Origin: Flavobacteriaceae bacterium
GTDB taxonomy: Bacteria > Bacteroidota > Bacteroidia > Flavobacteriales > Flavobacteriaceae
Direction: 5' to 3'
Length of the DNA: 16,638 bases
NCBI GenBank assembly: GCA_029247985.1
Contig: JAQWKF010000134.1
Location: 1 to 16,638 of the forward strand
Below the pieces are notes generated by a model that had not been told where the DNA came from, did not search any database, and saw nothing but the letters and a program-made list of their open reading frames with translations. Below, piece after piece: positions 6,768-14,572 of the stretch. How positions within the stretch are numbered: position 1 is the stretch's first letter; the number at the start of each line of letters is the position of its first letter. The position numbers were made by a program, and so were the translations under genes.

Positions 6768-7433
6768 TCACCAATCTATCGTTGATTTTCCTTGTGCTTT
6801 TAGAAAAGCATTCGCTTGATTAAAGTGTTTATTTCCAAACCATAACCCCCTATTGGCACTCAGTGGAGATGGGTGTCCAGCTTCCAGAACTAAATGCTTG
6901 TCCCGGTCAATATGCCTGCCTTTTTGCTTGGCATAATTGCCCCAAAGCATAAAAACCAAACCAGTTCCACTTGAAGACAGTTTTTCTATTACCGCATCTG
7001 TAAATTTCTCCCAACCTTGTTTTTGATGACTGCCTGCCTGCCCTGCCCTAACGGTCAAGGTCGCATTGAGTAACAATACCCCTTGAGTTGCCCAAGGCAA
7101 TAAACTGCCAGATTGAGGATATGGTTTTCCCGTATTTTGTTGGAGTTCTTTAAGTATGTTTATCAACGAAGGGGGGTGTGGAATTTCCGCTGGAACAGAG
7201 AAACATAAACCATGGGCCTGTCCAGGACCGTGATACGGATCTTGTCCAATAATCACCACCCTAACACGCTCAAAAGGACATAATTCAAAAGCCTTAAAAA
7301 TATCTTCTTCGGGTGGATAACAGGTAAATTGCCCATATTCTTGACGCACAAATTGGCTAAGTCTTTCAAAGTAAGATGCGCTAATTGTATCAGCCAACTG
7401 GGTTTGCCAAGATTTTATCAGTCGAACCTTCAT
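6768..7433 (-). CDS. ung: Uracil-DNA glycosylase, family 1
   Basis: Removes uracil from DNA to begin base-excision repair. The 221 residues match the family. The water-activating motif GQDPYHGPGQAHG is at 63–75 with catalytic D65, the uracil-contacting Asn is in LLNATLTVRAG (N123), and the DNA-intercalation loop HPSPLSANRG starts at catalytic H187. The aromatic residue stacking on uracil is expected at the CFS of GLCFSV (about 77–79). The start ATG (7431–7433) gives the expected N-terminus. The gene runs against the Spondin_N gene with no bases between the two stops and is divergent from mutS2 across a gap that holds the mutS2 -7 element. Confidence 0.97.
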   Translation of the reverse strand: MKVRLIKSWQTQLADTISASYFERLSQFVRQEYGQFTCYPPEEDIFKAFELCPFERVRVVIIGQDPYHGPGQAHGLCFSVPAEIPHPPSLINILKELQQNTGKPYPQSGSLLPWATQGVLLLNATLTVRAGQAGSHQKQGWEKFTDAVIEKLSSSGTGLVFMLWGNYAKQKGRHIDRDKHLVLEAGHPSPLSANRGLWFGNKHFNQANAFLKAQGKSTIDW

Positions 7434-7442
7434 GAAAAAAGC

Positions 7443-7450
7443 TATTTTTG
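7443..7450 (+). promoter_or_regulatory. Candidate -7 element for mutS2
   Basis: TATTTTTG is a full match to TAnnTTTG, 27 bases before ATG 7478. It overlaps the TTG (7448) that would otherwise be an earlier in-frame start, which supports 7478 as the true start. Confidence 0.45.
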
Positions 7451-7477
7451 CGTTGCCTCAAGGTAGGAAAAATTGAA

Positions 7478-9649
7478 ATGAAAAAAATTGCGCAAAAAGC
7501 ACTCGATGATTTAGAGTTTGGAGTTGTCTTAGAACAAGCTGCCTTACGCTGTGCAACAGCACTTGGAAAAGAGCAAATTATGGCCAGTATTCCTTCAAGT
7601 GATGTTGATGTGGTAAAGAAGGCTTTGTTGCGTACAAACGAATATGCCAATTCGTTTTTAGAAGAAAAACCTATTCCCAACCACGGCTTTGAAGACGTTA
7701 GTGAAGAAGTGTCGCTTCTCGATGTAGAAAACAGCAAGATTGAGGTTGAAGGTTTTCGTAAGCTATTATTACTCGTCGATACTGCCAATACACTCATCAA
7801 ATTTTTAAAGAAGAACAAAGACCGCTATCCTACCCTATTTGAAGCCACTTATGGGCAAATTCCCATTAAAGAAATTCCAACTGAAATAAACCGTGTCGTT
7901 GATAAGTTTGGAGAAGTCAAAGATCGGGCATCTGATAATCTTCATGTCATTCGCAAACAAATGAACGCGGTTCGTTCCAAAATTAGTCAAAGCTTTGGAG
8001 CAGCTTTAAGTACTTATCAGGGTTCTGGTTTCTTAGATGATATCAGAGAAACCGTCATGGGTAGCAGACGTGTGTTAGCTGTCAAGGCCATGTACCGTCG
8101 AAAAGTAAAAGGCGTGATACACGGCAGCAGCAAAACAGGTAGTATTGTGTATATAGAACCCCAAACCACGCTAGCCTACACCCAAGAGCTTCAAAACCTT
8201 ATTTATGACGAGAAAGAAGAAATAGATTTAATTCTACGTGCGCTTACAAATTATATGCGCCCATTTGTGGATGATTTCAACCAATTTTCCAGTCTGTTAA
8301 TTTTAATCGATATGCACGCCGCTAAAGCTTATTATGCCAAAGAAATGGACGGCGTAATGCCCATATTGAGTGATGCACAAGAAATTGACATTAAAAAAGC
8401 CTATCATCCCCTACTCTATTTGAGTAATAAAAGGAAAAAGAACATCACCTATCCACAGGATGTGCATTTGCATCGTGAGAATCGTATTGTGGTAATTTCT
8501 GGCCCAAATGCTGGCGGAAAAAGCATCACACTAAAAACTGTTGGCCTACTACAACTGATGTTGCAAACTGGTTTTTTACTCCCAGTAGACGAAAGCAGTC
8601 ATATGAGTGTATTTGAGCGTATACTTACGGATATTGGTGATAATCAATCTATAGAGAACGAATTGAGTACCTACAGCTACCGACTAAAAAATATGCAGCG
8701 TTTTTTGAAAAAATGTGATGCAAAAACACTTTTCCTAATCGATGAGTTTGGAACGGGATCAGATCCCGAATTAGGTGGGGCGCTTGCTGAAATATTCCTT
8801 GAAGTGTTTTATGAGCGTAATGCTTTTGGCGCTATAACAACGCATTATTCAAATCTCAAGCTACTGGCAAACGAATTGCCACATATGACCAATGCCAATA
8901 TGCAATTTGATGGTAAAAGCTTACAGCCAACTTTTCATCTGGTTACAGGTGAGGCAGGCAGCTCGTTTACATTTGAGGTAGCTGAAAAAAATGGCATTCC
9001 CTATAGCCTAATCAATAAGGCAAAAAAGAAGATTGAACGAGGCAAAGTTCGCTTTGATGCCAGCATCGCTAAACTACAAAAAGAGCGGGCAAGCATGAGT
9101 AAAACTTCGAAAGCGATGCAAGAAGCTTCGGATAAAAACAAAAAGGAAAACGAAAAGCTAGAAACCCTCAATGCTAAGGTGAAGCACAAGCTCGAACGCT
9201 ATCAAGAGCTTTTTGACCAAGAAAAGCGTATGATTGTTTTAGGGAATAAAGTAAATGATGCCGCAGAGCGTTTTTTTATCATAAATAAAAAGCGCCCACT
9301 CATCTCAGAGTTATTGCAAATTGTTGAGACCGAAAACGCAAAGCGAAAGCGAAAGACCAATGCCATACTCAAAAAAGAACAACAAGAAAAACGCGCTATT
9401 AAAAAGGAAGTAGTCGAAAAAGTTGAAGTCGTTCGTGAAGAAAAAAAGAAACAAAAAGAAACAAAACCAAAAGAAAGCTATCGCCCAAAAGTAACCTTCA
9501 ATATTGGTGATAAAGTGCGCATGTTTGATGGAAAGGCCGTTGGTACCATAGATACCCTAGAAAAGAAAAAGGCTATTGTTAATTACGGTATTTTCACTAC
9601 TCAAGTAAATGTTGAAGCGCTTGAGCTGGTAGAAAGAAAAAAGAAGTGA
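7478..9649 (+). CDS. mutS2: MutS2-like DNA mismatch/recombination ATPase lacking Smr domain
   Basis: This is a 723-residue MutS2-type protein without the MutS mismatch-recognition and connector domains. In order: the MutS core/lever helices (about 1–320, including a conserved VKGVIHGSSKTGSIVYIEP segment); an ABC-type ATPase with Walker A GPNAGGKS at 342–349, the STYSYRLKNM signature region at about 400, Walker B D422-E423 (FLIDEFGTGSDP) and the switch His H456 (TTHYSNLK); a long coiled coil (about 526–600); a Lys/Glu-rich linker; and a KOW-like segment (about 670–723). The protein ends there, with no C-terminal Smr nuclease domain such as B. subtilis MutS2 has. MutS2 proteins suppress recombination or act on stalled and collided ribosomes, and without Smr a cleavage role is doubtful. 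ATG 7478 is chosen over TTG 7448 because of the promoter match. The stop overlaps the next start by 4 nt. Confidence 0.9.
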   Translation: MKKIAQKALDDLEFGVVLEQAALRCATALGKEQIMASIPSSDVDVVKKALLRTNEYANSFLEEKPIPNHGFEDVSEEVSLLDVENSKIEVEGFRKLLLLVDTANTLIKFLKKNKDRYPTLFEATYGQIPIKEIPTEINRVVDKFGEVKDRASDNLHVIRKQMNAVRSKISQSFGAALSTYQGSGFLDDIRETVMGSRRVLAVKAMYRRKVKGVIHGSSKTGSIVYIEPQTTLAYTQELQNLIYDEKEEIDLILRALTNYMRPFVDDFNQFSSLLILIDMHAAKAYYAKEMDGVMPILSDAQEIDIKKAYHPLLYLSNKRKKNITYPQDVHLHRENRIVVISGPNAGGKSITLKTVGLLQLMLQTGFLLPVDESSHMSVFERILTDIGDNQSIENELSTYSYRLKNMQRFLKKCDAKTLFLIDEFGTGSDPELGGALAEIFLEVFYERNAFGAITTHYSNLKLLANELPHMTNANMQFDGKSLQPTFHLVTGEAGSSFTFEVAEKNGIPYSLINKAKKKIERGKVRFDASIAKLQKERASMSKTSKAMQEASDKNKKENEKLETLNAKVKHKLERYQELFDQEKRMIVLGNKVNDAAERFFIINKKRPLISELLQIVETENAKRKRKTNAILKKEQQEKRAIKKEVVEKVEVVREEKKKQKETKPKESYRPKVTFNIGDKVRMFDGKAVGTIDTLEKKKAIVNYGIFTTQVNVEALELVERKKK

Positions 9650-10020
9650 AAACCGCCATTGTTTTTTACGACAATAGCTGTTTATTGTGCAGCAAAAGTG
9701 TGCAGTTTATACTGAAGCATGACAAACATAATCACTTTTTATTTAGCGCTCTAGACAGTGCACGTGCAAAACCCTATAAGTTGTCTGCCGAAACAGTGGC
9801 AGTGCTTACCAGCGATCAAAGCCTCTTAACGCATCACAAAGCCGTAAAATACATCCTTAAAAATCTACCTAAAATGAAATGGATGGTTTTTGTGCTTGCT
9901 ATAGCACCAGAAGGAATACAACGACTTGTATATATGCTAATCGCAAAAAACAGAAAGCGTTTGTTTGGCACCACCAACTGTATGCTTTCAAATCAGCATA
10001 ACGAGCGCTTTATCGACTAA
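9646..10020 (+). CDS. DCC-family (DUF393) thiol-disulfide oxidoreductase-like protein
   Basis: This 124-residue protein begins with the DUF393 hallmark YDNSCLLCSKSVQFILKHD, with acidic D9 and the C12-x2-C15 pair in a thioredoxin-like setting. Towards the end is a further family-like stretch, YMLIAKNRKRLFGTTNCM. Thiol-disulfide exchange is inferred for the family but rarely shown. No signal peptide is visible, so it is probably cytoplasmic or membrane associated (hydrophobic WMVFVLAIAP at about 85–94). It starts at GTG 9646 inside the last codons of mutS2 (GTGA overlap), so it is probably translated by coupling with mutS2. It overlaps the stop of the symporter gene by 4 bases tail to tail. Confidence 0.85.
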   Translation: MKTAIVFYDNSCLLCSKSVQFILKHDKHNHFLFSALDSARAKPYKLSAETVAVLTSDQSLLTHHKAVKYILKNLPKMKWMVFVLAIAPEGIQRLVYMLIAKNRKRLFGTTNCMLSNQHNERFID

Positions 10021-11318
10021 TTCTTGTAGTGATCATCCCAGTTTTTGACTTTGGGTTTTCCAAGTTTACCAAGCCATTTGGCAACCATCATGGAAACAGA
10101 CGCATCGCCTGTCACATTAACTGCGGTGCGACACATATCAAGTGGTCTGTCGACAGCAAAAATCAAAGCCAAGCCTGCTTCAGGGATTCCAGCCTGTGCC
10201 AAGACAATTACCAACATCACCATACCTGCGCCTGGTACAGCCGCCGACCCAATTGAGGCCAGTGTTGCAGTGGCTATAATACCCAATTGAGCTCCAAGAC
10301 TTAAATCCATTCCAAAGGCTTGTGCTATAAATACTGCGGCAACAGCTTGATACAAGCTCGTCCCGTCCATGTTTATGGTTGCTCCTATGGGCAGCACAAA
10401 GCTGCTTACGTCTTCTTCCACTCCCAAGTGTTCGTGCACACGCTCCATGGTAACAGGAAGTGTGGCAGCTGATGAAGAGGTAGAAAACGCCAACAATTGC
10501 GCTGGGGAAATTCCTTTAAGGAAAAAACCAATTTTCTTTCCTGTAATAAAACGTACCAGAATAAGATAAAATAAGATCATGCATAGCAAGCCCAGCAATA
10601 CGGTTATGGTGTACAATCCAAGGGCTTTAAACAAATCGGCAGATGGTGCCTCAGCAACTAAGGCTGCCAATAACGCAAAAACACCATAAGGAGCAGCAAT
10701 CATAATCAAATCAATGAGCTTGAGTATGACTTCATTAAGCGCATCAAAAAACTTCTTTACGGGTTGGGACTTCTTTTGAGGAATAAGCACGATGCCTATT
10801 CCAAAAAATATGGCGAAAAATATTACCTGTAACATATTGCCATTGTCTTGCATGGCTGCAAAAATGTTAGAGGGAACTAAATCTACTAGTGCTTGTAAAG
10901 GGCCTGCTTCTTTTTGAGCTGCAGCAACAGACTGTTTGGCGGCTGCGTCAGAAGCATAAGCCGAAAGCAATTCTGTTCTAGTCTCATCAGATATGGTATT
11001 TCCAGGTTTAACTACATTAACAATACTTAAACCAATAGTAACTGCTGTCAGGGTTGTGAATAAATATAACCCGATGGTACGCCCTCCCATGCTGGAAAGC
11101 TGTGTAATGTCTTTTAAGTCTGACACTCCTTTAATTAGCGAAGCCAATATCAAGGGAACAGCGATAAGTTTAAGTACATTAATAAAAATGGTGCCAAATG
11201 GTTTGATCCAATCTACTACCAAAATCTTACCCCACTCAAATTGACTAAATAGTAAACCAAACAGAACGCCGAAGAGCATTCCAAGCAAAATTTTCCAATG
11301 TAGGGGCAGTTTTTTCAT
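10017..11318 (-). CDS. Dicarboxylate/amino acid:cation symporter (DAACS, GltP/GltPh-like)
   Basis: This 433-residue inner-membrane secondary transporter has eight expected transmembrane helices and two re-entrant hairpins. Family marks are the serine-rich HP1 (AFSTSSSAATLPVTM, S281–S283), NMDGTSLYQ at 316–324 in TM7, the HP2 run GSAAVPGAGMVMLV at about 357–370, and TM8 DRPLDMCRTAVNVTGDA with D390, D394, R397, N401 and D405. The TM8 residues fall at the same numbers as those of archaeal GltPh that bind aspartate and sodium. R397 points to an acidic substrate (aspartate/glutamate or C4-dicarboxylate) rather than a neutral one; sodium versus proton coupling is not settled. Its start lies 3 bases after the aroC stop, so the two probably share one mRNA. 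Confidence 0.94.
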   Translation of the reverse strand: MKKLPLHWKILLGMLFGVLFGLLFSQFEWGKILVVDWIKPFGTIFINVLKLIAVPLILASLIKGVSDLKDITQLSSMGGRTIGLYLFTTLTAVTIGLSIVNVVKPGNTISDETRTELLSAYASDAAAKQSVAAAQKEAGPLQALVDLVPSNIFAAMQDNGNMLQVIFFAIFFGIGIVLIPQKKSQPVKKFFDALNEVILKLIDLIMIAAPYGVFALLAALVAEAPSADLFKALGLYTITVLLGLLCMILFYLILVRFITGKKIGFFLKGISPAQLLAFSTSSSAATLPVTMERVHEHLGVEEDVSSFVLPIGATINMDGTSLYQAVAAVFIAQAFGMDLSLGAQLGIIATATLASIGSAAVPGAGMVMLVIVLAQAGIPEAGLALIFAVDRPLDMCRTAVNVTGDASVSMMVAKWLGKLGKPKVKNWDDHYKN

Positions 11319-11321
11319 GAT

Positions 11322-12386
11322 TTAGGTTTTAGCATTTTTGTTGCGAAGACTAAAATCAGCCAACACCAAAGCTGCCATAGCTTCAACAATGGGAACGGCG
11401 CGAGGCACTACACAAGGATCGTGTCTCCCCTTGCCTTCCATAACAACCTTATCTCCTTTTTTATCAATGGTTTCTTGGTTCTGCATGATGGTCGCAACAG
11501 GCTTAAAAGCCACATTAAAATAAATATCCATACCGTTGCTTATACCCCCTTGCACACCACCTGAATAATTGGTTTTGGTTGTACCATCTTCATTGTATAA
11601 GTCGTTATGGGCACTTCCTTTTCTTTTGGCGCCAGCAAAGCCACTTCCATATTCAAATCCTTTAACGGCATTGATGGAAAGCATGGCTTGTCCAAGAGAC
11701 GCATGAAGCTTGTCAAAAACTGGTTCTCCCAAACCGATGGGAACATTTTTGATAACACAAGTAACCACACCTCCAACGGTATCTCCTTCTTTACGAATTT
11801 GCTTTATGTAGGTTTCCATTTGGGCTGCCATAGCTGGATCTGGACAACGCACTGGGTTACTCTCTATACTAGAAAAATCATGTGTGTTTTGCGGGTTTTC
11901 AAGGGACAACTCCCCGACTGCTGAAACAAAAGCACGAATACTTACAGGAGCAATAAACTGCTTGGCTATACTGCCTGCTACCACGCGGGCAGCGGTTTCA
12001 CGTGCCGAACTTCTGCCACCACCACGGTAATCACGTATCCCGTATTTTTTATCGTAAACATAATCGGCATGGGAAGGGCGATAGCTGTCTTTAATATGGC
12101 TGTAATCTTTTGATTTTTGATTGGTATTCACAATAGTAAATCCGATTGGTGTCCCTGTAGAAACGCCTTCAAATACACCTGAGTGAATAGCAACCGTATC
12201 AGGCTCTTTTCGCTGCGTTACTATAGCAGATTGTCCAGGTCTACGCCTATTTAGGTCTTCTTGAATTGCCGCAACATCAATTGTTACTCCTGCTGGGCAG
12301 CCGTCAATAACACCACCCAAAGCTACGCCATGCGACTCGCCATAGGTTGTTAGGCTAAATATTTTCCCAAAAGTATTTCCTGCCAT
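11322..12386 (-). CDS. aroC: Chorismate synthase
   Basis: Converts 5-enolpyruvylshikimate-3-phosphate to chorismate, the last step of the shikimate pathway, using reduced FMN. The 354 residues match the family. Signatures are GESHG at 16–20 (catalytic H19), RRRPGQS at 47–53, the second catalytic His in SHADY (H106), and the FMN/phosphate-binding RGGGRSSARETAARV at 121–135; the C-terminal PRAVPIVEAMAALVLAD is also typical. The start ATG at 12384–12386 gives the standard MAGNTFGKIFSLTTYGESHG N-terminus. A full -7 match lies 14 bases upstream. It is the first gene of a two-gene unit with the symporter. No other shikimate gene is in the window. Confidence 0.97.
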   Translation of the reverse strand: MAGNTFGKIFSLTTYGESHGVALGGVIDGCPAGVTIDVAAIQEDLNRRRPGQSAIVTQRKEPDTVAIHSGVFEGVSTGTPIGFTIVNTNQKSKDYSHIKDSYRPSHADYVYDKKYGIRDYRGGGRSSARETAARVVAGSIAKQFIAPVSIRAFVSAVGELSLENPQNTHDFSSIESNPVRCPDPAMAAQMETYIKQIRKEGDTVGGVVTCVIKNVPIGLGEPVFDKLHASLGQAMLSINAVKGFEYGSGFAGAKRKGSAHNDLYNEDGTTKTNYSGGVQGGISNGMDIYFNVAFKPVATIMQNQETIDKKGDKVVMEGKGRHDPCVVPRAVPIVEAMAALVLADFSLRNKNAKT

Positions 12387-12400
12387 CTAAATTTTTTTTT

Positions 12401-12408
12401 CAAAAGTA
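12401..12408 (-). promoter_or_regulatory. Candidate -7 element for aroC
   Basis: Read on the minus strand this is TACTTTTG, a full match to TAnnTTTG, 14 bases before the aroC ATG. It implies a very short leader. TTG triplets on the minus strand lie 14 and 24 bases upstream, neither at the ideal distance. Confidence 0.45.
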
Positions 12409-12504
12409 CGAATATATACAGTCAACGTAAAACAACGCTTGAGAATTGTATGCAGAATATGTCGACAGGGTTAAAGTAAATCAGCAATTCAAATTCCTTT
12501 TTCT

Positions 12505-12512
12505 TAAATTTG
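12505..12512 (+). promoter_or_regulatory. Candidate -7 element for thioredoxin-like lipoprotein gene
   Basis: TAAATTTG fully matches TAnnTTTG and ends 16 bases before ATG 12529. No clear TTTG lies at the -33 distance. Confidence 0.45.
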
Positions 12513-12528
12513 CTGAAATATTTTTTCC

Positions 12529-13662
12529 ATGCGAAATCTTTTCTTAGCAACACTACTCATACTTTTTGTTTCATGTCAATCGACTTCAGGTGATTATACC
12601 ATAAATATATCAGCGGATGTAGAAGATGATCATCAAATATTTCTTGTCAACTTTGACGAGAGTAACAAACCCAACGTCATTGACACACTCTATGTAAAAG
12701 ATGGGTTAACTTCTTATAGCGGTATTTCTAAATTGCCAGATTACCAATCGTTATGGGTGAATGGTGTTAGGGGATCTGTACCCGTATTTGTTGAGCCAGG
12801 AGAAATAACAGTTGAAATATATAAAGATAGCATTCAAGCTTCAAAAGTAAGTGGAACAAAAACAAACGTTGCCTTCAAGCGCTACATTGATGAAATCAAT
12901 CCATTGTTTAAATCATTTTATGAAATTCAAAACGATATGCGCAATGCGATGATATCTCGTGATAGCTTGGGATACAAAGATCTGGAGGAACAGTTGAAAG
13001 AAATGGAGACCAAGTTTAACGACTACCAAATTGATTACACCAAATCGAATCCTGACTCATATATCTCAGCAATGGTTTTGATACAATTGGTTATGAATAA
13101 GGCCATCGATAATGAAGCGGCCTATGAAATTTATAACGGCTTTAGCAAAACCATTAAGAAAACAAAATCAGCTGTAAAAATTCACGAGTTGGTGGCTCCA
13201 AAAGAAGCTGAAGAAACAGAAGAAGCTGATCAAGATGGGGAGGTTAACGTTGGTGACAAAGCACCTGATTTTTCCGCGCCCAACCCCAATGACGTTGCTG
13301 TTTCGCTAAACACATCGCTTGGGAAATTAACTGTTTTAGATTTTTGGGCGTCTTGGTGTGGCCCGTGTCGTGTTGACAGTCCTAACCTAGTAAAGGTCTA
13401 TAATACGTATAAAGACAAAGGCTTGGCTATAGTAGGCATATCACTTGACCAACAAAAGGAGTCTTGGAAAAAAGCCATTGATAACGATCAGCTAGACTGG
13501 ACGCATGTTTCTTATCTAAAGCGCTGGGACGATCCCATTGCTGCTATCTATGGTGTTAGGTCTATTCCTCAATTATTTTTGTTAGATGAAAATGGAGTAG
13601 TAATAGCCAAGGAACGACATGCAGCAGATTTTGTTCCTATGCTCGAACAAATATTGCTTTAA
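12529..13662 (+). CDS. DUF4369/thioredoxin-like (TlpA/ResA-type) lipoprotein
   Basis: This is a 377-residue envelope redox lipoprotein. The signal peptide ends in FVSC with lipidated C16. Residues about 22–110 resemble a DUF4369 beta domain (YTINISADVEDDHQIFLVNFDE...). A helical middle and an acidic linker (about 223–240, EAEETEEADQDGE) lead to an AhpC/TSA-redoxin thioredoxin fold from about 243. That fold carries the active site W-C277-G-P-C280 (FWASWCGPCR) and the cis-proline loop SIP347. This architecture is common in Bacteroidota and is thought to keep exported thiols reduced or to serve cytochrome maturation; the partner here is unknown. The acyltransferase gene starts 28 nt downstream and may share the mRNA. 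Confidence 0.92.
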   Translation: MRNLFLATLLILFVSCQSTSGDYTINISADVEDDHQIFLVNFDESNKPNVIDTLYVKDGLTSYSGISKLPDYQSLWVNGVRGSVPVFVEPGEITVEIYKDSIQASKVSGTKTNVAFKRYIDEINPLFKSFYEIQNDMRNAMISRDSLGYKDLEEQLKEMETKFNDYQIDYTKSNPDSYISAMVLIQLVMNKAIDNEAAYEIYNGFSKTIKKTKSAVKIHELVAPKEAEETEEADQDGEVNVGDKAPDFSAPNPNDVAVSLNTSLGKLTVLDFWASWCGPCRVDSPNLVKVYNTYKDKGLAIVGISLDQQKESWKKAIDNDQLDWTHVSYLKRWDDPIAAIYGVRSIPQLFLLDENGVVIAKERHAADFVPMLEQILL

Positions 13663-13690
13663 GTAAGCATTTACCCATATTTTAGGCGCA

Positions 13691-14572
13691 ATGAAGCGAC
13701 TTATTTTTATTATTACAGTTCCTTTTTTGCTGTTTGTTTCATGGATGCCATTTTGGCTATTGTACGCCTTCTCTAACATTCTTTACTACTTACTTTATTA
13801 TGTGGCGAGCTATCGTAAAAAGGTGGTTCGGAATAACATCATGCTTTCTGGACTAGCCAAAACAAAAAAGGAAGCTTTGGCTATTGAACGAAAGTTCTAT
13901 CGCTATTTGTGTGATTTATTTTTAGAGATGATTAAAGTAAGAGGCATGTCAAAAAAGACCATGATGCGTCGCTTCAAAATAACAAATCCGTCTTTTTTAG
14001 AAAATTACGCTAAAGAAAATAAGTCTGTTTTTGTGATGACAGGGCATCATGGAAATTTTGAATGGCTATTGTCGCTAGGGCATCACACCCCACACACCCC
14101 ACACGGTATCTATGCACCGCTGCAAAACCCTTATTTTGACAAGTATTTAAAAAAGGTACGTTCTATCCACGGGTCTTACCTCATATCACGAAAAAAGTTC
14201 CGAGAGCAATTTACAAGTATGCAGCGCAAAAAAGAATTAACAGTTATTGGGTTTGCAGCAGATCAATCTCCGCAAAACAAAAAAAAGAATTATTTCCGTA
14301 CCTTTTTTGGTCATGAAGTCCCTGTGTTTACAGGAGCCGAACGATTAGGAAAGAGGTTTGATGTACCCGTAGTGATGGCAAAAATTAGACGGATTAAAAG
14401 AGGGTATTACGAAACAACATTTAATGTACTTGCCGATAAGCCCAACAGCCTCCCCGACTACGCCATTACAGATATGTTCTATGAACAATTAGAAACACTA
14501 ATCAAAGAAGATCCATCATTGTACTTCTGGACACATAATCGCTTTAAGCTGATGCGACAAAAGCAGCAATAG
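13691..14572 (+). CDS. Lysophospholipid acyltransferase-family protein (LpxL/HtrB-like)
   Basis: This 293-residue membrane-associated acyltransferase has a hydrophobic N-terminal anchor at about 3–38 and then the catalytic H-x4-E motif, H119 to E124 in TGHHGNFEW. Further family blocks are a substrate-loop region IYAPLQNPYFDKYLKKVR (about 139–156), FAADQSPQNKKK (about 192–203) and VPVFTGAERLGKRFDVPVV (about 212–230). The family adds secondary acyl chains to Kdo-lipid A; Bacteroidota use single members of this type for lipid A, and others acylate ornithine or amino lipids, so the exact acceptor is open. Just after the active site is a short HTPHTPHG run. The last 29 bases overlap the 3' end of glmM on the other strand. 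Confidence 0.9.
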   Translation: MKRLIFIITVPFLLFVSWMPFWLLYAFSNILYYLLYYVASYRKKVVRNNIMLSGLAKTKKEALAIERKFYRYLCDLFLEMIKVRGMSKKTMMRRFKITNPSFLENYAKENKSVFVMTGHHGNFEWLLSLGHHTPHTPHGIYAPLQNPYFDKYLKKVRSIHGSYLISRKKFREQFTSMQRKKELTVIGFAADQSPQNKKKNYFRTFFGHEVPVFTGAERLGKRFDVPVVMAKIRRIKRGYYETTFNVLADKPNSLPDYAITDMFYEQLETLIKEDPSLYFWTHNRFKLMRQKQQ

